DNA of 33,214 nt from contig JAPOKD010000006.1 of assembly GCA_029977825.1 (NCBI GenBank), positions 1-33,214 on the forward strand, given 5' to 3'. Origin of the DNA: Planctomycetota bacterium. GTDB taxonomy: Bacteria > Planctomycetota > Planctomycetia > Pirellulales > Pirellulaceae. Both the position numbers and the translations under genes were made by a program. Each line of letters opens with the position of its first letter. Position 1 is the first letter of the stretch. The notes beneath the pieces are model-generated. The model saw only the letters and a list, made by a program, of their open reading frames with translations, was not told the origin of the DNA and did no database searches. This document shows, in pieces, positions 1 to 8,807 of the stretch.

Positions 1-186
1 AGAAAAAAGATTCTCGAATCACGAACAGAATTCACGCCACAAGTTCACGATTACAATCGTGTCCAGGAACCGGCACATTGATGACGATTTACACGAATCC
101 AGTACATGCGTGTCTACATGAAAAGACAAATCAAATTTCTGTCAGTCACCCGTATCACGACCAGCGAACCATCATTGAATCGCGTG

Positions 187-1494
187 ATGATGTTGAGAAT
201 TCTGCTGACATTAATCTTCTTGACTGCAACAGCACCTGCTGCTGAAAAACCGAACATCTTGATCATCTTTACCGACGACCAAGGCTACGGAGACTTGAAC
301 TGCTATGGAAGTGCGCAAAACAAAACACCACGCCTGGACCAACTTGCGTCGGAAGGGACACTGTTCACTTCGTTTTATTCACAGACGGTTTGTGGTCCTT
401 CCCGCTCGGCATTGCTAACGGGGCGACATCCAATCCGCAGTAAAGGCTGGGGTATGCCGGCCAGCGAAATCACCTTCGCCGAAAAAATGCGTGGCGTGGG
501 CTACCAAACAGCTTGTATTGGTAAATGGGATGTTTCCAACCGGAAGCCGATCATCGAGCGCATGCCAAACGCACAAGGTTTTGAATATTACTTCGGGACG
601 TTGGGTGCGAACGATGGCGGCGGGGTGACTTTTCACGAAAACAATGAGAAGGCTGGATCTACCCGGGACATGGGAAGTCTGACCACCCTGTATACAAACA
701 AAGCAATTGACTACCTCGAAAATCGGCGTGATCCGAAGAAGCCATTTGTTTTGTACGTAGCTCATACAATGATGCATACCATCATCGATGCCTCTGAACG
801 ATTCCGCGGCAAATCAGAGGGTGGCCTGTACGGCGATGTCGTTGAGGAATTTGATTACGAAACCGGACGTCTGCTTGACACCCTTGATCAGCTTGATTTG
901 AGGGCCAACACACTTGTCATCTATACAAGCGACAATGGACCCTGGAATCAGGACAAGTACACAAAAAAGAAGAAGGGTCATCCCGCAGGTTCTGTTTTCT
1001 GGGGTGACGCAGGGCCACTACGCAACGGAAAAGGTTCTCCATATGAAGGTGGTTATCGCTTGCCTTGCATTGTTCGCTGGCCGGGACGGGTTCCGGCAGG
1101 AAGAACCTGCGATGCAATCTTTGCCACCATCGACTTCTTACCAACCTTTGCGCACCTGACTGGGTACACCGTCCCCGAGGATCGCCACATCGATGGCATC
1201 GATCAAACACCACTGCTGACTGGAAGGCAGGAAGCCGGGCGAGAACAATTTTATTTTCAAGGTGCTGGGATCCGTGTCGGCAAGTGGAAGTATCTGAAAC
1301 CCAATGCATTCTTCTATGGCTATGCAGTGGAAGATGATCGTCAAAAGGTGGATGAACTTTACAATCTGGAATCCGACATTGGGGAAACGACAAACCTTGC
1401 ATTGAGAAACCCGAAAAAAGTCAAAGAGCTCAAAGAACGAATGATCTCGGTGGAGGGAGCGGATCAGCTTCGTTCGGCAGATAGCAAACGATAA
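187..1494 (+). CDS. Secreted arylsulfatase-type sulfatase
   Basis: Formylglycine-dependent sulfatase (arylsulfatase A superfamily) that should hydrolyse sulfate esters, probably of sulfated polysaccharides, outside the cytoplasm. The N-terminal metal-ligand motif FTDDQGYGD comes right after the signal peptide. The formylglycine site CGPSR (Cys about residue 69) fits C-x-P-x-R and is followed by SALLTGR. A later YTSDNGPW supplies the second Asp/Asn ligand pair. The ORF opens at 106, but the two ATGs at 187/190 begin a clean signal peptide (MMLRILLTLIF, Ala-rich cleavage region, then AEKPN), so I start there; the preceding 27 residues look non-coding. At about 435 residues it is of normal family length. 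PhoD follows on the same strand after about 40 bases, suggesting co-transcription. An anaerobic-type sulfatase-maturating enzyme or FGE is needed for activity and is not in this window. Family call is firm; substrate unknown. Confidence 0.95.
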   Translation: MMLRILLTLIFLTATAPAAEKPNILIIFTDDQGYGDLNCYGSAQNKTPRLDQLASEGTLFTSFYSQTVCGPSRSALLTGRHPIRSKGWGMPASEITFAEKMRGVGYQTACIGKWDVSNRKPIIERMPNAQGFEYYFGTLGANDGGGVTFHENNEKAGSTRDMGSLTTLYTNKAIDYLENRRDPKKPFVLYVAHTMMHTIIDASERFRGKSEGGLYGDVVEEFDYETGRLLDTLDQLDLRANTLVIYTSDNGPWNQDKYTKKKKGHPAGSVFWGDAGPLRNGKGSPYEGGYRLPCIVRWPGRVPAGRTCDAIFATIDFLPTFAHLTGYTVPEDRHIDGIDQTPLLTGRQEAGREQFYFQGAGIRVGKWKYLKPNAFFYGYAVEDDRQKVDELYNLESDIGETTNLALRNPKKVKELKERMISVEGADQLRSADSKR

Positions 1495-1534
1495 AGCGAC
1501 AAACATTGGGAACAACTGCATTCCACTCGGAAAG

Positions 1535-3124
1535 ATGAGATCCATGACAAGACACACCAGGTCGAGAGCCCAACGCTTTTACGGGGTCGACCGCAGAAAT
1601 TTCATACATTACGTTGCCGCGTTATCAGCAATTCCGTCCTTCGCAGCTGTTGCTGATCAAATCTCCGGCAAAAACCACGAATTCGCTGACTACCCCTTTA
1701 CCTTGGGCGTGGCTTCCGGAGACCCGGAACCGGACGGTGTGGTGATTTGGACACGTCTGGCGCCTTCGCCGCTGACTGGAGACGGTCTGCCACCTATCCC
1801 CATTGCAACTCAATGGGAAGTCGCCACCGACGAATCCTTCACCAACATCGTCCGCAGCGGTACCACGAACGCCACACCACAACTGGGCCACTCCGTGCAT
1901 GTTGAGGTGACGGGACTGCAACCCTACCGCTGGTACTTCTATCGATTTCACGTGGGCAAACAAACCAGTCCAACGGGACGAACCCGAACCGCACCAGATC
2001 TGCAAGCAACACCAGATCAAATCCGTTTTGCATTCACAAGTTGCCAACACTATGAGAGTGGGTACTTCAACGGCTATCCGCACATGCAGCAGGAAGACCT
2101 CGATCTCGTTGTGCACTTAGGAGACTACATTTACGAATACGGAGGGCAAGACAATCGCCCTCGAAAACACATTGGTAATGAAATCGAGACACTGCAGGAT
2201 TATCGCACTCGGTACTCACAATACCGACTTGATACCATGCTGCAGGAAACGCATCGTCTATTTCCGTGGATCGTAACTTGGGACGACCACGAGTTTGACA
2301 ACAACTATGCTAATCTCGTATCCGAGGAACAGGGTGTCTCTCCCGAATCATTCTTGATGCGTCGCAAGAATGCGTATCAAGCTTACTACGAATTCATGCC
2401 GCTGCGACGAAGATCATTTCCTCAGGGGCCTGACATGACTTTGTATCGTGGTTGCCAATACGGAAAACTGGCGAATTTCCATGTGCTCGATACCAGACAG
2501 TATCGCACGGACCAACCGAATGGGGACCACCAAAAACCGATGACAGGCAAGGTCTTTGATTCCAACGCAACCATGCTGGGCAAAACGCAGGAGAACTGGC
2601 TGATGTCGAACCTCGCTGCATCGAAGGCCACATGGAATGTACTGGCCCAACAGGTAATGATGGCGCCGCTGAATCGTGGCGAGGGAAACGACCGACGTTA
2701 CAGCATGGATCAGTGGCCCGGTTACGAAATCAGTCGCCGCCGACTACTGGACTTCTTTCATACCGAGGAAATATCCAATCCGGTTGTGCTGACCGGTGAC
2801 ATTCACGTGAATTGGGTCAATGATCTGCAACTGGATTTCGAGGATCCGGATTCGCCAATCGTGGGGACCGAACTGGTGGGCACATCGATGACTTCTGGTG
2901 GAAACGGTGGCAAGCCAATTCGAGAATATGAGCGAGCAGCATCACAGAATGACTTTGTCCAATGGCACAATACAAATCGCGGGTATGTATCTTGTGAAGT
3001 CACACCAAAAGCATGGAAGACCCATTTCCGAGCAACGCCTCAAGTTGAAAAACCTGACTCTCCGATCACCACCGCTGCTTCTTTCGTGATTGAAGCAGGA
3101 GAACCAGGTGCAAAGCGTGCGTGA
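1535..3124 (+). CDS. phoD: PhoD-like alkaline phosphatase, Tat-exported
   Basis: Metal-dependent phosphodiesterase/alkaline phosphatase of the PhoD family, releasing phosphate from organic esters outside the cytoplasm. A Tat signal is visible (RRNFI at about residues 20-24 followed by a short hydrophobic run). An N-terminal Ig-like PhoD domain (FTLGVASGDP, then VVIWTRLAP) precedes the catalytic domain with FTSCQ, HLGDYIYEYG (about 195), WDDHEFDNN (about 249) and VVLTGDIHVNW (about 418), the usual Asp/His metal ligands. Length (529) is normal. ATG at 1544 has GGAAAG nine bases upstream and may be the true start; ATG 1535 lies directly on that motif. Downstream of the sulfatase by about 40 bases, so the pair may scavenge sulfate and phosphate esters together. 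No Pho box was recognised. Confidence 0.95.
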   Translation: MRSMTRHTRSRAQRFYGVDRRNFIHYVAALSAIPSFAAVADQISGKNHEFADYPFTLGVASGDPEPDGVVIWTRLAPSPLTGDGLPPIPIATQWEVATDESFTNIVRSGTTNATPQLGHSVHVEVTGLQPYRWYFYRFHVGKQTSPTGRTRTAPDLQATPDQIRFAFTSCQHYESGYFNGYPHMQQEDLDLVVHLGDYIYEYGGQDNRPRKHIGNEIETLQDYRTRYSQYRLDTMLQETHRLFPWIVTWDDHEFDNNYANLVSEEQGVSPESFLMRRKNAYQAYYEFMPLRRRSFPQGPDMTLYRGCQYGKLANFHVLDTRQYRTDQPNGDHQKPMTGKVFDSNATMLGKTQENWLMSNLAASKATWNVLAQQVMMAPLNRGEGNDRRYSMDQWPGYEISRRRLLDFFHTEEISNPVVLTGDIHVNWVNDLQLDFEDPDSPIVGTELVGTSMTSGGNGGKPIREYERAASQNDFVQWHNTNRGYVSCEVTPKAWKTHFRATPQVEKPDSPITTAASFVIEAGEPGAKRA

Positions 3125-3135
3125 GTTGAGTCACG

Positions 3136-3147
3136 TCACGATCGTGA
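3136..3147. repeat. 12-bp perfect palindrome between convergent genes
   Basis: TCACGATCGTGA is its own reverse complement and lies in the 42-base gap between the convergent ends of phoD and the RbsD/FucU gene. It has no U-tract, so it is not a standard terminator. The inner ten bases (CACGATCGTG) recur at 31409-31418 in another intergenic gap. Function unknown; it may be chance. Confidence 0.3.
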
Positions 3148-3166
3148 TGACGATCAGCTCCTGCAC

Positions 3167-3613
3167 TCAGTCCATGCGAACACCGATCTGCAGCAAAATA
3201 TTTGCATACCGCTGTTGATCGGCAGTCTGAATAGTCAAAACATGGTCGGGCGTACTGACAGCATCGTAAAACTTCCACTTATCGATGGGCTCCAATTCCA
3301 GGTCAATGCCTGCATCTTTGATCGTTTTACGATAGTCATCCCAGACCGGAGGATCGCCATCCAGTGCATAAGGACCGCTTGTTTCAGTCTCCATGGTCTG
3401 GATGGTTTCCACAGGGACAGCTGACAGCACAGCTTCCAGAACTTGATTGCAGGTTGGTACGCCGGGCATCAAATTAAGGCTGATCAATTCGGCACGTGGC
3501 CCCCGTTTGCTGGCTGCAGGATAATTCCCATCAGCGATCAGGACAGTGCTGTGATGTCCTGAGGCGGCCAAAATGGCGTTGATTTGCGGATGAATCAGCT
3601 TGTGACGTAGCAT
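3167..3613 (-). CDS. RbsD/FucU family sugar mutarotase
   Basis: Small protein of the RbsD/FucU family, which interconverts anomers of ribose or fucose. The N-terminal pattern (MLRHKLIHPQINAILAASGHH, IADGNYPA) and the later FYDAV segment match that family. The length, about 148 residues, is typical of FucU. The ORF can open at a GTG (3622), but GAAGAG sits ten bases before the ATG at 3613 and only one base before the GTG, so ATG 3613 is preferred. No sugar transporter, kinase or regulator lies beside it, so substrate (fucose versus ribose) cannot be set from context; the divergent neighbour is a membrane protease. FucU-type sequence plus a nearby sulfatase would fit use of fucose-rich sulfated glycans, but that is inference. 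Confidence 0.85.
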   Translation of the reverse strand: MLRHKLIHPQINAILAASGHHSTVLIADGNYPAASKRGPRAELISLNLMPGVPTCNQVLEAVLSAVPVETIQTMETETSGPYALDGDPPVWDDYRKTIKDAGIDLELEPIDKWKFYDAVSTPDHVLTIQTADQQRYANILLQIGVRMD

Positions 3614-3681
3614 TTCAGGCACACTCTTCGTGAAAGTGGGTAAGGACGGTGAACGAACGCATCTCGTCTCATCGGATGTTT

Positions 3682-3699
3682 TCGCTACGATAGTAGCGA
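3682..3699. promoter_or_regulatory. Inverted repeat in a divergent promoter region
   Basis: TCGCTAC-GATA-GTAGCGA is a perfect 7-bp inverted repeat with a 4-base spacer. It lies between the divergent RbsD/FucU gene and the M50 protease gene. Its placement suits an operator that could serve both genes; a short RNA hairpin in the protease leader is the alternative. No matching regulator is seen in the window. Confidence 0.4.
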
Positions 3700-3766
3700 C
3701 TAGCGTCCCTTCACGGTTACGAATCGTAAAGTTGCATTGTGACGGAGACGCGTTTTATCGGAAAGT

Positions 3767-5053
3767 GTGTTGAATCGAAGACTAAAACTTGGCACGTTCC
3801 TCGGGATCGGACTCTATATCCACTGGTCCTTTGGGCTGATGATTGCGTACATCGCTCTGAGTGCATCTGGTGATGGAATGGTGGGCGTTCTGTATTCCGT
3901 CGCGCAATTACTGGGTGTGTATTTTTGCGTCACGCTGCACGAATATGGTCACGTTCTGGCCGCGAGGCGTTTCGGCATCGGAGCGGTCGACATCACGCTG
4001 CTGCCAATTGGTGGGGTTGCTCGGCTGAAATCCATGCCCCGAATTCCGTGGCAGGAACTCGTCGTGGCGGTCGCAGGCCCTGCGGTGAACGTGGTCATCG
4101 TAAGCCTTTTGCTGTGTGGATTCATCCTATTTTCCAATGAAGCACTTTTATACGCTTTCAAAGGTGCCCTGACCTCAGCAATCTCAGGGCAGGGCATGGA
4201 CCAACAGACTCTGCAAACGATGGAGGCTGTGCTGATGCATCCCTCCTTCACGGGCTACGCCATGATGTTGGTCGGCGTCAATTCCATGCTAGTCCTGTTC
4301 AACATGCTTCCAGCGTTCCCGATGGATGGTGGCCGTGTGTTTCGTAGCCTTCTCGCTATGTTCTTGAGTTACCGCCGAGCCACATGGATTGCATCACGGG
4401 TAGGCCTACTTTGTGCCGCGGCAATGGCATTTTTCGCATTGAACTCCACTCCAATCCTTTGGATCCCTGTGTTGATTGCAGTTTTCATTGGATACGCTGG
4501 CTTGGCGGAAGCAAAACAGGTCGACACCATGGAGTCAGTACGCGGCTTAACGGTTCGCCAAGCCATGGTACCCACGAATGCGAGTATTCCAATGGACACG
4601 CCACTGATGCAAATTTTTCGCATCTGGCAATCACATCCGGTACAGGCACTTCCTGTGGTTAGCGATCATGGCATCGTCGTCGGCATGCTCCACCTGCGAG
4701 ATGTAAGACTTGCGCTCACAAACAAACAAGATGGACTTACGCCTGCCAGCGAATTGGTTGATCGCAAGAATTACCTCGGTCCAGCACGGGTCGATGAACC
4801 ACTTGAAAACGCAATTCAACGCGGCAGTCGCCAAACACGGCAAATTCCAGTGGTCGATTCTGATGGCTATTTGATGGGAATCCTTGACTTGGATTCGATG
4901 CTGATGCGAGCTGAATTGGCGAAGGACGATCTACTCCGTCACGAAAACGAAGCCTCAATTGGGCCAGAGGAACTGACCAGTGGCAAGTTTCCAACACCGC
5001 GCAACTTCGCGGACCCTTCCAATGAATTCAGTCACTTTGATCAAACCAACTGA
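3767..5053 (+). CDS. Site-2 (M50) intramembrane metalloprotease with CBS domains
   Basis: Integral-membrane zinc protease of the M50B/SpoIVFB type, which cleaves substrates within the membrane (often anti-sigma factors or signal-peptide remnants). Zinc motif HEYGH is at about residues 58-62 and the second ligand motif NMLPAFPMDGGR at about 179-190. There are several hydrophobic segments from residue 10 to about 250. Two CBS modules fill about 258-385 (RQAMVPTNASIPMDTPL and the later VPVVDSDGYLMGILDLD), typical of the Rip3-like subclass where they may sense adenine nucleotides. Start is GTG 3767 or the adjacent TTG; both lie just after GGAAAG, and no ATG is available. Divergent from the RbsD/FucU gene across an inverted repeat. 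Substrate unknown; no anti-sigma factor nearby. Family certain, role open. Confidence 0.93.
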   Translation: MLNRRLKLGTFLGIGLYIHWSFGLMIAYIALSASGDGMVGVLYSVAQLLGVYFCVTLHEYGHVLAARRFGIGAVDITLLPIGGVARLKSMPRIPWQELVVAVAGPAVNVVIVSLLLCGFILFSNEALLYAFKGALTSAISGQGMDQQTLQTMEAVLMHPSFTGYAMMLVGVNSMLVLFNMLPAFPMDGGRVFRSLLAMFLSYRRATWIASRVGLLCAAAMAFFALNSTPILWIPVLIAVFIGYAGLAEAKQVDTMESVRGLTVRQAMVPTNASIPMDTPLMQIFRIWQSHPVQALPVVSDHGIVVGMLHLRDVRLALTNKQDGLTPASELVDRKNYLGPARVDEPLENAIQRGSRQTRQIPVVDSDGYLMGILDLDSMLMRAELAKDDLLRHENEASIGPEELTSGKFPTPRNFADPSNEFSHFDQTN

Positions 5054-5158
5054 TATCAACAAGCTTCTGTTCTGCGCTGATTTTCTGTGTTGATCCTCTG
5101 ATTTGATTTCCCGGGTGACGGGCAAAGTTACTCTTGTTATCCCAGCTGAAATCTGTTT

Positions 5159-6067
5159 TCAGAGCGTCCCTTCGGCGGATTGCCCACAGTCCGCGTCACC
5201 GACAGACCTTTCAATCTGGATTGTGGTGTGGTCGATATTGAACCGTGAATGCAACATAGAACTCGCCTGTGCCAGTAACTGATCGTCATTCTCCAGATTC
5301 GGTCGCACCAGATGGGCTGTCATCGCCACTTCGGTTGTGCTGACGGCCCAGACATGCAAATCATGCACCTCACTGACATTGGGCAACTCCGACAGTGCAA
5401 GATGCACTTCATCAAAATCGATATCAGGTGGCACTGCCTGTAATGCCAGATGAATTGAGTCTTTGAGCAAACCCCAGGTACCGAGAAAAATAACAGCCGC
5501 AATCACAAGACTTGAAACAGGATCAATCCACGACCATTGCGTCCACATGATCACGAAGCCCGCACCCACGACACCAAGTGAAAGCAGAGCATCGGCAGCC
5601 ATATGAAGATAGGCACCACGAATATTGAGATCCGTTTTGCGTCCTCTGACGAACAGCAACGCTGTGCCAGTGTTGATAATCACACCGACCGCCGCCACGA
5701 CAATCACGATTTCAGCAGGAACTTGAGTCGGCTGTACCAGACGCCCAAGTGCTTCCCACGCGATTCCGCCGACGGCAATGAGCAAAAGCAGTCCGTTGAA
5801 TACAGCACCCAATATTGTCGAGCTACGCCAGCCATAGGTGCGCTGCGGACTGGGTGGCAATTTTGCCAGTGCATAACCACCCCAAGCCACCAACAGACCC
5901 AGTACATCGCTCAAGTTGTGACCAGCGTCAGCCAACAAGGCAAGTGATCCGGTATACCACCCAAAAAACGCTTCTACACCAACAAAACCAAGGTTCAAAA
6001 TGACTCCGGTGGCAAATGCCCATCCATAGGACTGACCTGACGGGTGATGATGGGCACATTGATGCAT
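5159..6067 (-). CDS. Cation diffusion facilitator (CzcD/ZitB-type metal exporter)
   Basis: Inner-membrane proton antiporter that exports Zn2+ or related divalent ions. The two intramembrane metal-site signatures are present: DAGHNLSD (about residues 47-54) in TM2 and HMAAD (about 155-159) in TM5, the HxxxD/DxxxD arrangement of zinc-transporting CDFs. Six hydrophobic segments are readable, followed by a cytoplasmic domain with HDLHVWAVS and repeated His/Asp typical of the CDF C-terminal dimer domain. The N-terminus MHQCAHHHPSG is metal-binding in character. ATG 6067 has AGG about nine bases upstream. Length (302) is normal. It stands alone: the plus-strand M50 gene converges on it and a gspF-like gene lies 158 bases upstream on the same strand. 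No metal regulator is adjacent. Confidence 0.95.
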   Translation of the reverse strand: MHQCAHHHPSGQSYGWAFATGVILNLGFVGVEAFFGWYTGSLALLADAGHNLSDVLGLLVAWGGYALAKLPPSPQRTYGWRSSTILGAVFNGLLLLIAVGGIAWEALGRLVQPTQVPAEIVIVVAAVGVIINTGTALLFVRGRKTDLNIRGAYLHMAADALLSLGVVGAGFVIMWTQWSWIDPVSSLVIAAVIFLGTWGLLKDSIHLALQAVPPDIDFDEVHLALSELPNVSEVHDLHVWAVSTTEVAMTAHLVRPNLENDDQLLAQASSMLHSRFNIDHTTIQIERSVGDADCGQSAEGTL

Positions 6068-6225
6068 GAGCGTCTACCTGCAAACTAACTGATCAAGACA
6101 TGAGTGATTGGTCCATCAATGCTGTAACGGAAGTTTGTGGAAGTCGACCAGCAGGACTTGATCCGGTGAAAAAACCTCGCCTCACAATGCCTCCACCAAC
6201 TGCATCTGATGAATTTCCGATGTAT

Positions 6226-7263
6226 TCAAATCGGCTCGAATGCTTCCTGGTAGAATCCGAGCACGACTGACAGGATTCGGAAAATCGTGTAGAGAAAAAA
6301 GAATGCGACCGACACAAGAATCGCTCCCGAGATTGTACGGGAAATGATCTTCATCGCCCCTTGCGCACGCTCATCATACTCAGCAGCAAGAAAAGCAATG
6401 GACTCGGAATCTGTTCCCGAATGTTCTGCAATTTCAATCTTGCCAATGAAGTCATCCGGAAAAATCCCGGTCTTATCCAAAGCAGTGGAGAGTGTTGCAC
6501 CCTCCAAAATCGATTGTTCTGTATCATCGCGAGCTGCACGATAGTAATCGCTGTCAGTTGCATCGAGTGCCAATGCGATCGATGCCGTTGGCTCCAGACC
6601 TGCTCCCAAAGCAATCGACAAGGCCCGACAGAATCTGGCAATTGTGATCGTCTGAATCGACTGCCCAAGCTTTGGAACCATGTAGATCAATGGCACCATG
6701 TTTTGCACACCAGCAACATTTCGGAAGAAACAAAAACTCGCACCCCCAAGAATCCCAAAGAACATCAGAAGATATCCCCAAAAGATCAAAACACCCGTTC
6801 CCCCGCGCAGCCCCCAACCGAGCAGATCAGTCATTTGGCCGCCACCAGGTGGTGTGAGAATCCCCATGAGATAAATCAACAGCGAGATGACGCAAATCGC
6901 TGCTGTAAGCATGAAGGCGGGATAGGCGATAGCCCACAAGAATCCACGACGCAATTGTTGCTGTTTGTGGTAATGCTCGCTGAGTAAGGAAAGCAGGTAT
7001 TCCAACTTGCCGGTTAATTCCCCGACCCTGACCATGCTTGTCATCAACGCGGGGAAGAATTTATTCTCGCCCATAAGCACATGCAATTGCTCACCCTGCT
7101 TCACTCCGGTGATGAGTTGCTTGATTGCAGCCTGTTGTCGTGCAGAGCCAATCCTGCTTTCACTTTCCAACAGAACGAGAATGTCTGCACCTGCATGCAA
7201 GCCCGTGCCAAAGCGATGGCAGAAAGCAGCGGCTGCAGAAAAGGACATTCGATTCAAAAACAC
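6226..7263 (-). CDS. GspF/PilC-like type II secretion inner-membrane protein (orphan)
   Basis: Polytopic inner-membrane platform protein of the T2SF family, which in type II secretion and type IV pili links the cytoplasmic ATPase to pseudopilus assembly. Two T2SF repeats are visible. The first is at about residues 10-135 (FCHRFGTGLHAGADIL, then MVRVGELTGKL and a TM). The second is at about 205-345 (IARFCRALSIALGAGLE, then IEIAEHSGTDSESI and a C-terminal TM). At 345 residues it is shorter than classical GspF (about 400) because the N-terminal extension is missing. The first codon is GTG 7263, with GAGG ten bases upstream; ATG 7248 is an alternative. No GspE, GspD, GspG or prepilin peptidase is present in the window, so it must work with distant partners or alone. 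The preceding small gene may be its partner. Confidence 0.9.
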   Translation of the reverse strand: MFLNRMSFSAAAAFCHRFGTGLHAGADILVLLESESRIGSARQQAAIKQLITGVKQGEQLHVLMGENKFFPALMTSMVRVGELTGKLEYLLSLLSEHYHKQQQLRRGFLWAIAYPAFMLTAAICVISLLIYLMGILTPPGGGQMTDLLGWGLRGGTGVLIFWGYLLMFFGILGGASFCFFRNVAGVQNMVPLIYMVPKLGQSIQTITIARFCRALSIALGAGLEPTASIALALDATDSDYYRAARDDTEQSILEGATLSTALDKTGIFPDDFIGKIEIAEHSGTDSESIAFLAAEYDERAQGAMKIISRTISGAILVSVAFFFLYTIFRILSVVLGFYQEAFEPI

Positions 7264-7351
7264 GCGAAGGACGCCTCATACGACCAAAGTGGACGGGACA
7301 CTAGCTGTATTGTGGCCATTATGACTGATCAATGGGTAGAGGCTACCTGTT

Positions 7352-7660
7352 TCACGCCGCTCGTTTCCCAACTTCCTCAGCATGATGGAGCTCATGGCCA
7401 GAGCGAGCTTCGTAAGCACGAAGTGTTTCCTCGACCTGCTGAAGTTGTTCAGACGCGGTTTGAGACAAATCGACGAATAGGGTTAGGACCCCTGAAATGA
7501 CACACCAGGAAGCCTGTTCATCATCCAGGACTTCCATTCGCACCTTGAAACCGGTTGCCCGGGCATCATGAAGCCGTTGCCGCAGTCTAGAAACCACATT
7601 ATCACAGGGCAAATCGCCATTTTGCGATCCACCGGAGGCAAATTTTCCTTTTGCAATCAT
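7352..7660 (-). CDS. Hypothetical small protein upstream of gspF-like gene
   Basis: I do not recognise this 102-residue ORF. It starts with ATG and encodes a balanced soluble-looking protein: a basic amphipathic segment (VSRLRQRLHDARATGF), a strand-rich middle (KVRMEVLDDEQASWCVISGVLTLFVDL) and a helical Glu/Gln-rich C-terminus with heptad-like spacing (LQQVEETLRAYEAR). There is no signal peptide or TM. Its amino-acid make-up is that of a real gene rather than a shadow, no better ORF competes on either strand, and it sits 88 bases upstream of the gspF-like gene in the same direction. I therefore infer a two-gene unit and possibly a cytoplasmic partner of the GspF-like protein. Function is not assigned. 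Confidence 0.6.
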   Translation of the reverse strand: MIAKGKFASGGSQNGDLPCDNVVSRLRQRLHDARATGFKVRMEVLDDEQASWCVISGVLTLFVDLSQTASEQLQQVEETLRAYEARSGHELHHAEEVGKRAA

Positions 7661-7873
7661 CGGGCGTCCTGTCGTTTACGGGCCAAGCAGCGCAGCCACT
7701 GCAAGCGAAACAAATTACCCACCCGCCGAGGTCACACACGGACGTGGCAAACTGTGCGGGATCGATCTTTCCGTCTGTAGCAAATGAACCGACTTCGACG
7801 ATAGATCAGGTGAGGGACAGGGCAAGTACGTGCTGTTGTCAAAATTTCATTTTTCCGGGCCGGCCAAGTCAAC

Positions 7874-8704
7874 ATGCAGTCGCAGCATTCCAGCAACACA
7901 AGTCACTCGCCAGCCAGTCCCGTCCCCCCCCGAGCGACGGCTGCCGATACCGTCGATCCACAGCATCAGATTCAATATCTGAAAAGTGAACTGAAAAAGA
8001 CTCAGGCACTGGCGGCACTGGGCGAGTTGACCAGTACAGCGACGCATGAATTCAATAACGTCCTGATGACGATTATCAACTATGCACGACTTGGTATAAG
8101 AAACCGCGATGACGCCAGTCGTGATAAAGCTCTCAGCAAGATCCTGGAAGCTTCGGAGCGTGCGGCCAAAATCACAGCAACGATCCTTGCGCAAGCCAAG
8201 AATCGAAGTGAGAGCATGGAACCGACAGACCTGGGTGCAATCGTTACTGATTCGCTCGTCTTGCTCGAACGGGAAATGCGAAAGTATCGTATAGCGATCG
8301 AAACCCAACTTGACCCCAACGTCCCCAGAGTCGTGGCTAGCGGAAATCAGATTCAACGCGTGCTACTGAATCTTCTGATTAATGGACGCCAGTCCATGCC
8401 GGAAGGAGGCACTATTCTGATTCGCTTGAGCCCAAGCAGTGATGGTGAATTTGTGGAATTGGTGGTACGTGATTCTGGATCTGGCATCCCACGTGAGGCT
8501 TTGCCACACATCTTTGATGCCTTTTACACCACCAAAGATGGTCCTGATGAATCTGGAAAAGGTGGCACAGGCTTAGGACTGGCAGCCTGCAAAGAAATTA
8601 TCGATAGTCACAACGGGCGTATCCGCGTAGAAAGCACGGTAGGACGTGGCACTGCCTTCATCATCCGTCTCCCATTGAGCAAAGACCCAAAGACTGCCGG
8701 TTGA
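7874..8704 (+). CDS. Soluble histidine kinase without a recognisable sensor domain
   Basis: Two-component sensor kinase core, NtrB-like. The dimerisation/phospho-acceptor helix carries the H-box TATHEFNNVL (His about residue 58), preceded by a helical QYLKSELKKTQALAALGEL segment. The ATPase domain shows an N-box variant (NLLINGRQSMPEGG), G1 (DSGSGIP), F-box (FDAFYTTK) and G2 (GGTGLGLA). At 276 residues there is room only for a Pro/Ser/Thr-rich, probably disordered N-terminus of about 30 residues, with no TM, PAS or GAF domain. It therefore probably gets its signal from a partner protein. No response regulator is adjacent. ATG 7874 lacks a clear Shine-Dalgarno site. Divergent from the small gene/gspF pair across about 213 bases in which I see no further gene. 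Confidence 0.92.
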   Translation: MQSQHSSNTSHSPASPVPPRATAADTVDPQHQIQYLKSELKKTQALAALGELTSTATHEFNNVLMTIINYARLGIRNRDDASRDKALSKILEASERAAKITATILAQAKNRSESMEPTDLGAIVTDSLVLLEREMRKYRIAIETQLDPNVPRVVASGNQIQRVLLNLLINGRQSMPEGGTILIRLSPSSDGEFVELVVRDSGSGIPREALPHIFDAFYTTKDGPDESGKGGTGLGLAACKEIIDSHNGRIRVESTVGRGTAFIIRLPLSKDPKTAG

Positions 8705-8807
8705 GGGCGTTCACCGATTCACGCAATCAACACTGCAAGACGATACGCATCAGCTTGCACAGTCCGTACCTTGTCACTCGCTTTTTCGCTGCAGTTGAAC
8801 CATGCAA

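Noticed and set aside
917-1402. 161-residue minus-strand ORF inside the sulfatase
   Set aside because: Cys/His/Arg-rich shadow frame; the sulfatase frame carries all conserved motifs.
5054-5158. Terminator between the convergent M50 and CDF genes
   Set aside because: Only a weak CCCGGGTGACGGG pairing is present; no stable stem with a U-tract.
6361-6987. 208-residue plus-strand ORF
   Set aside because: Lies antisense within the gspF-like gene; composition is irregular (Cys/His/Gln-rich) and it matches no family I know.
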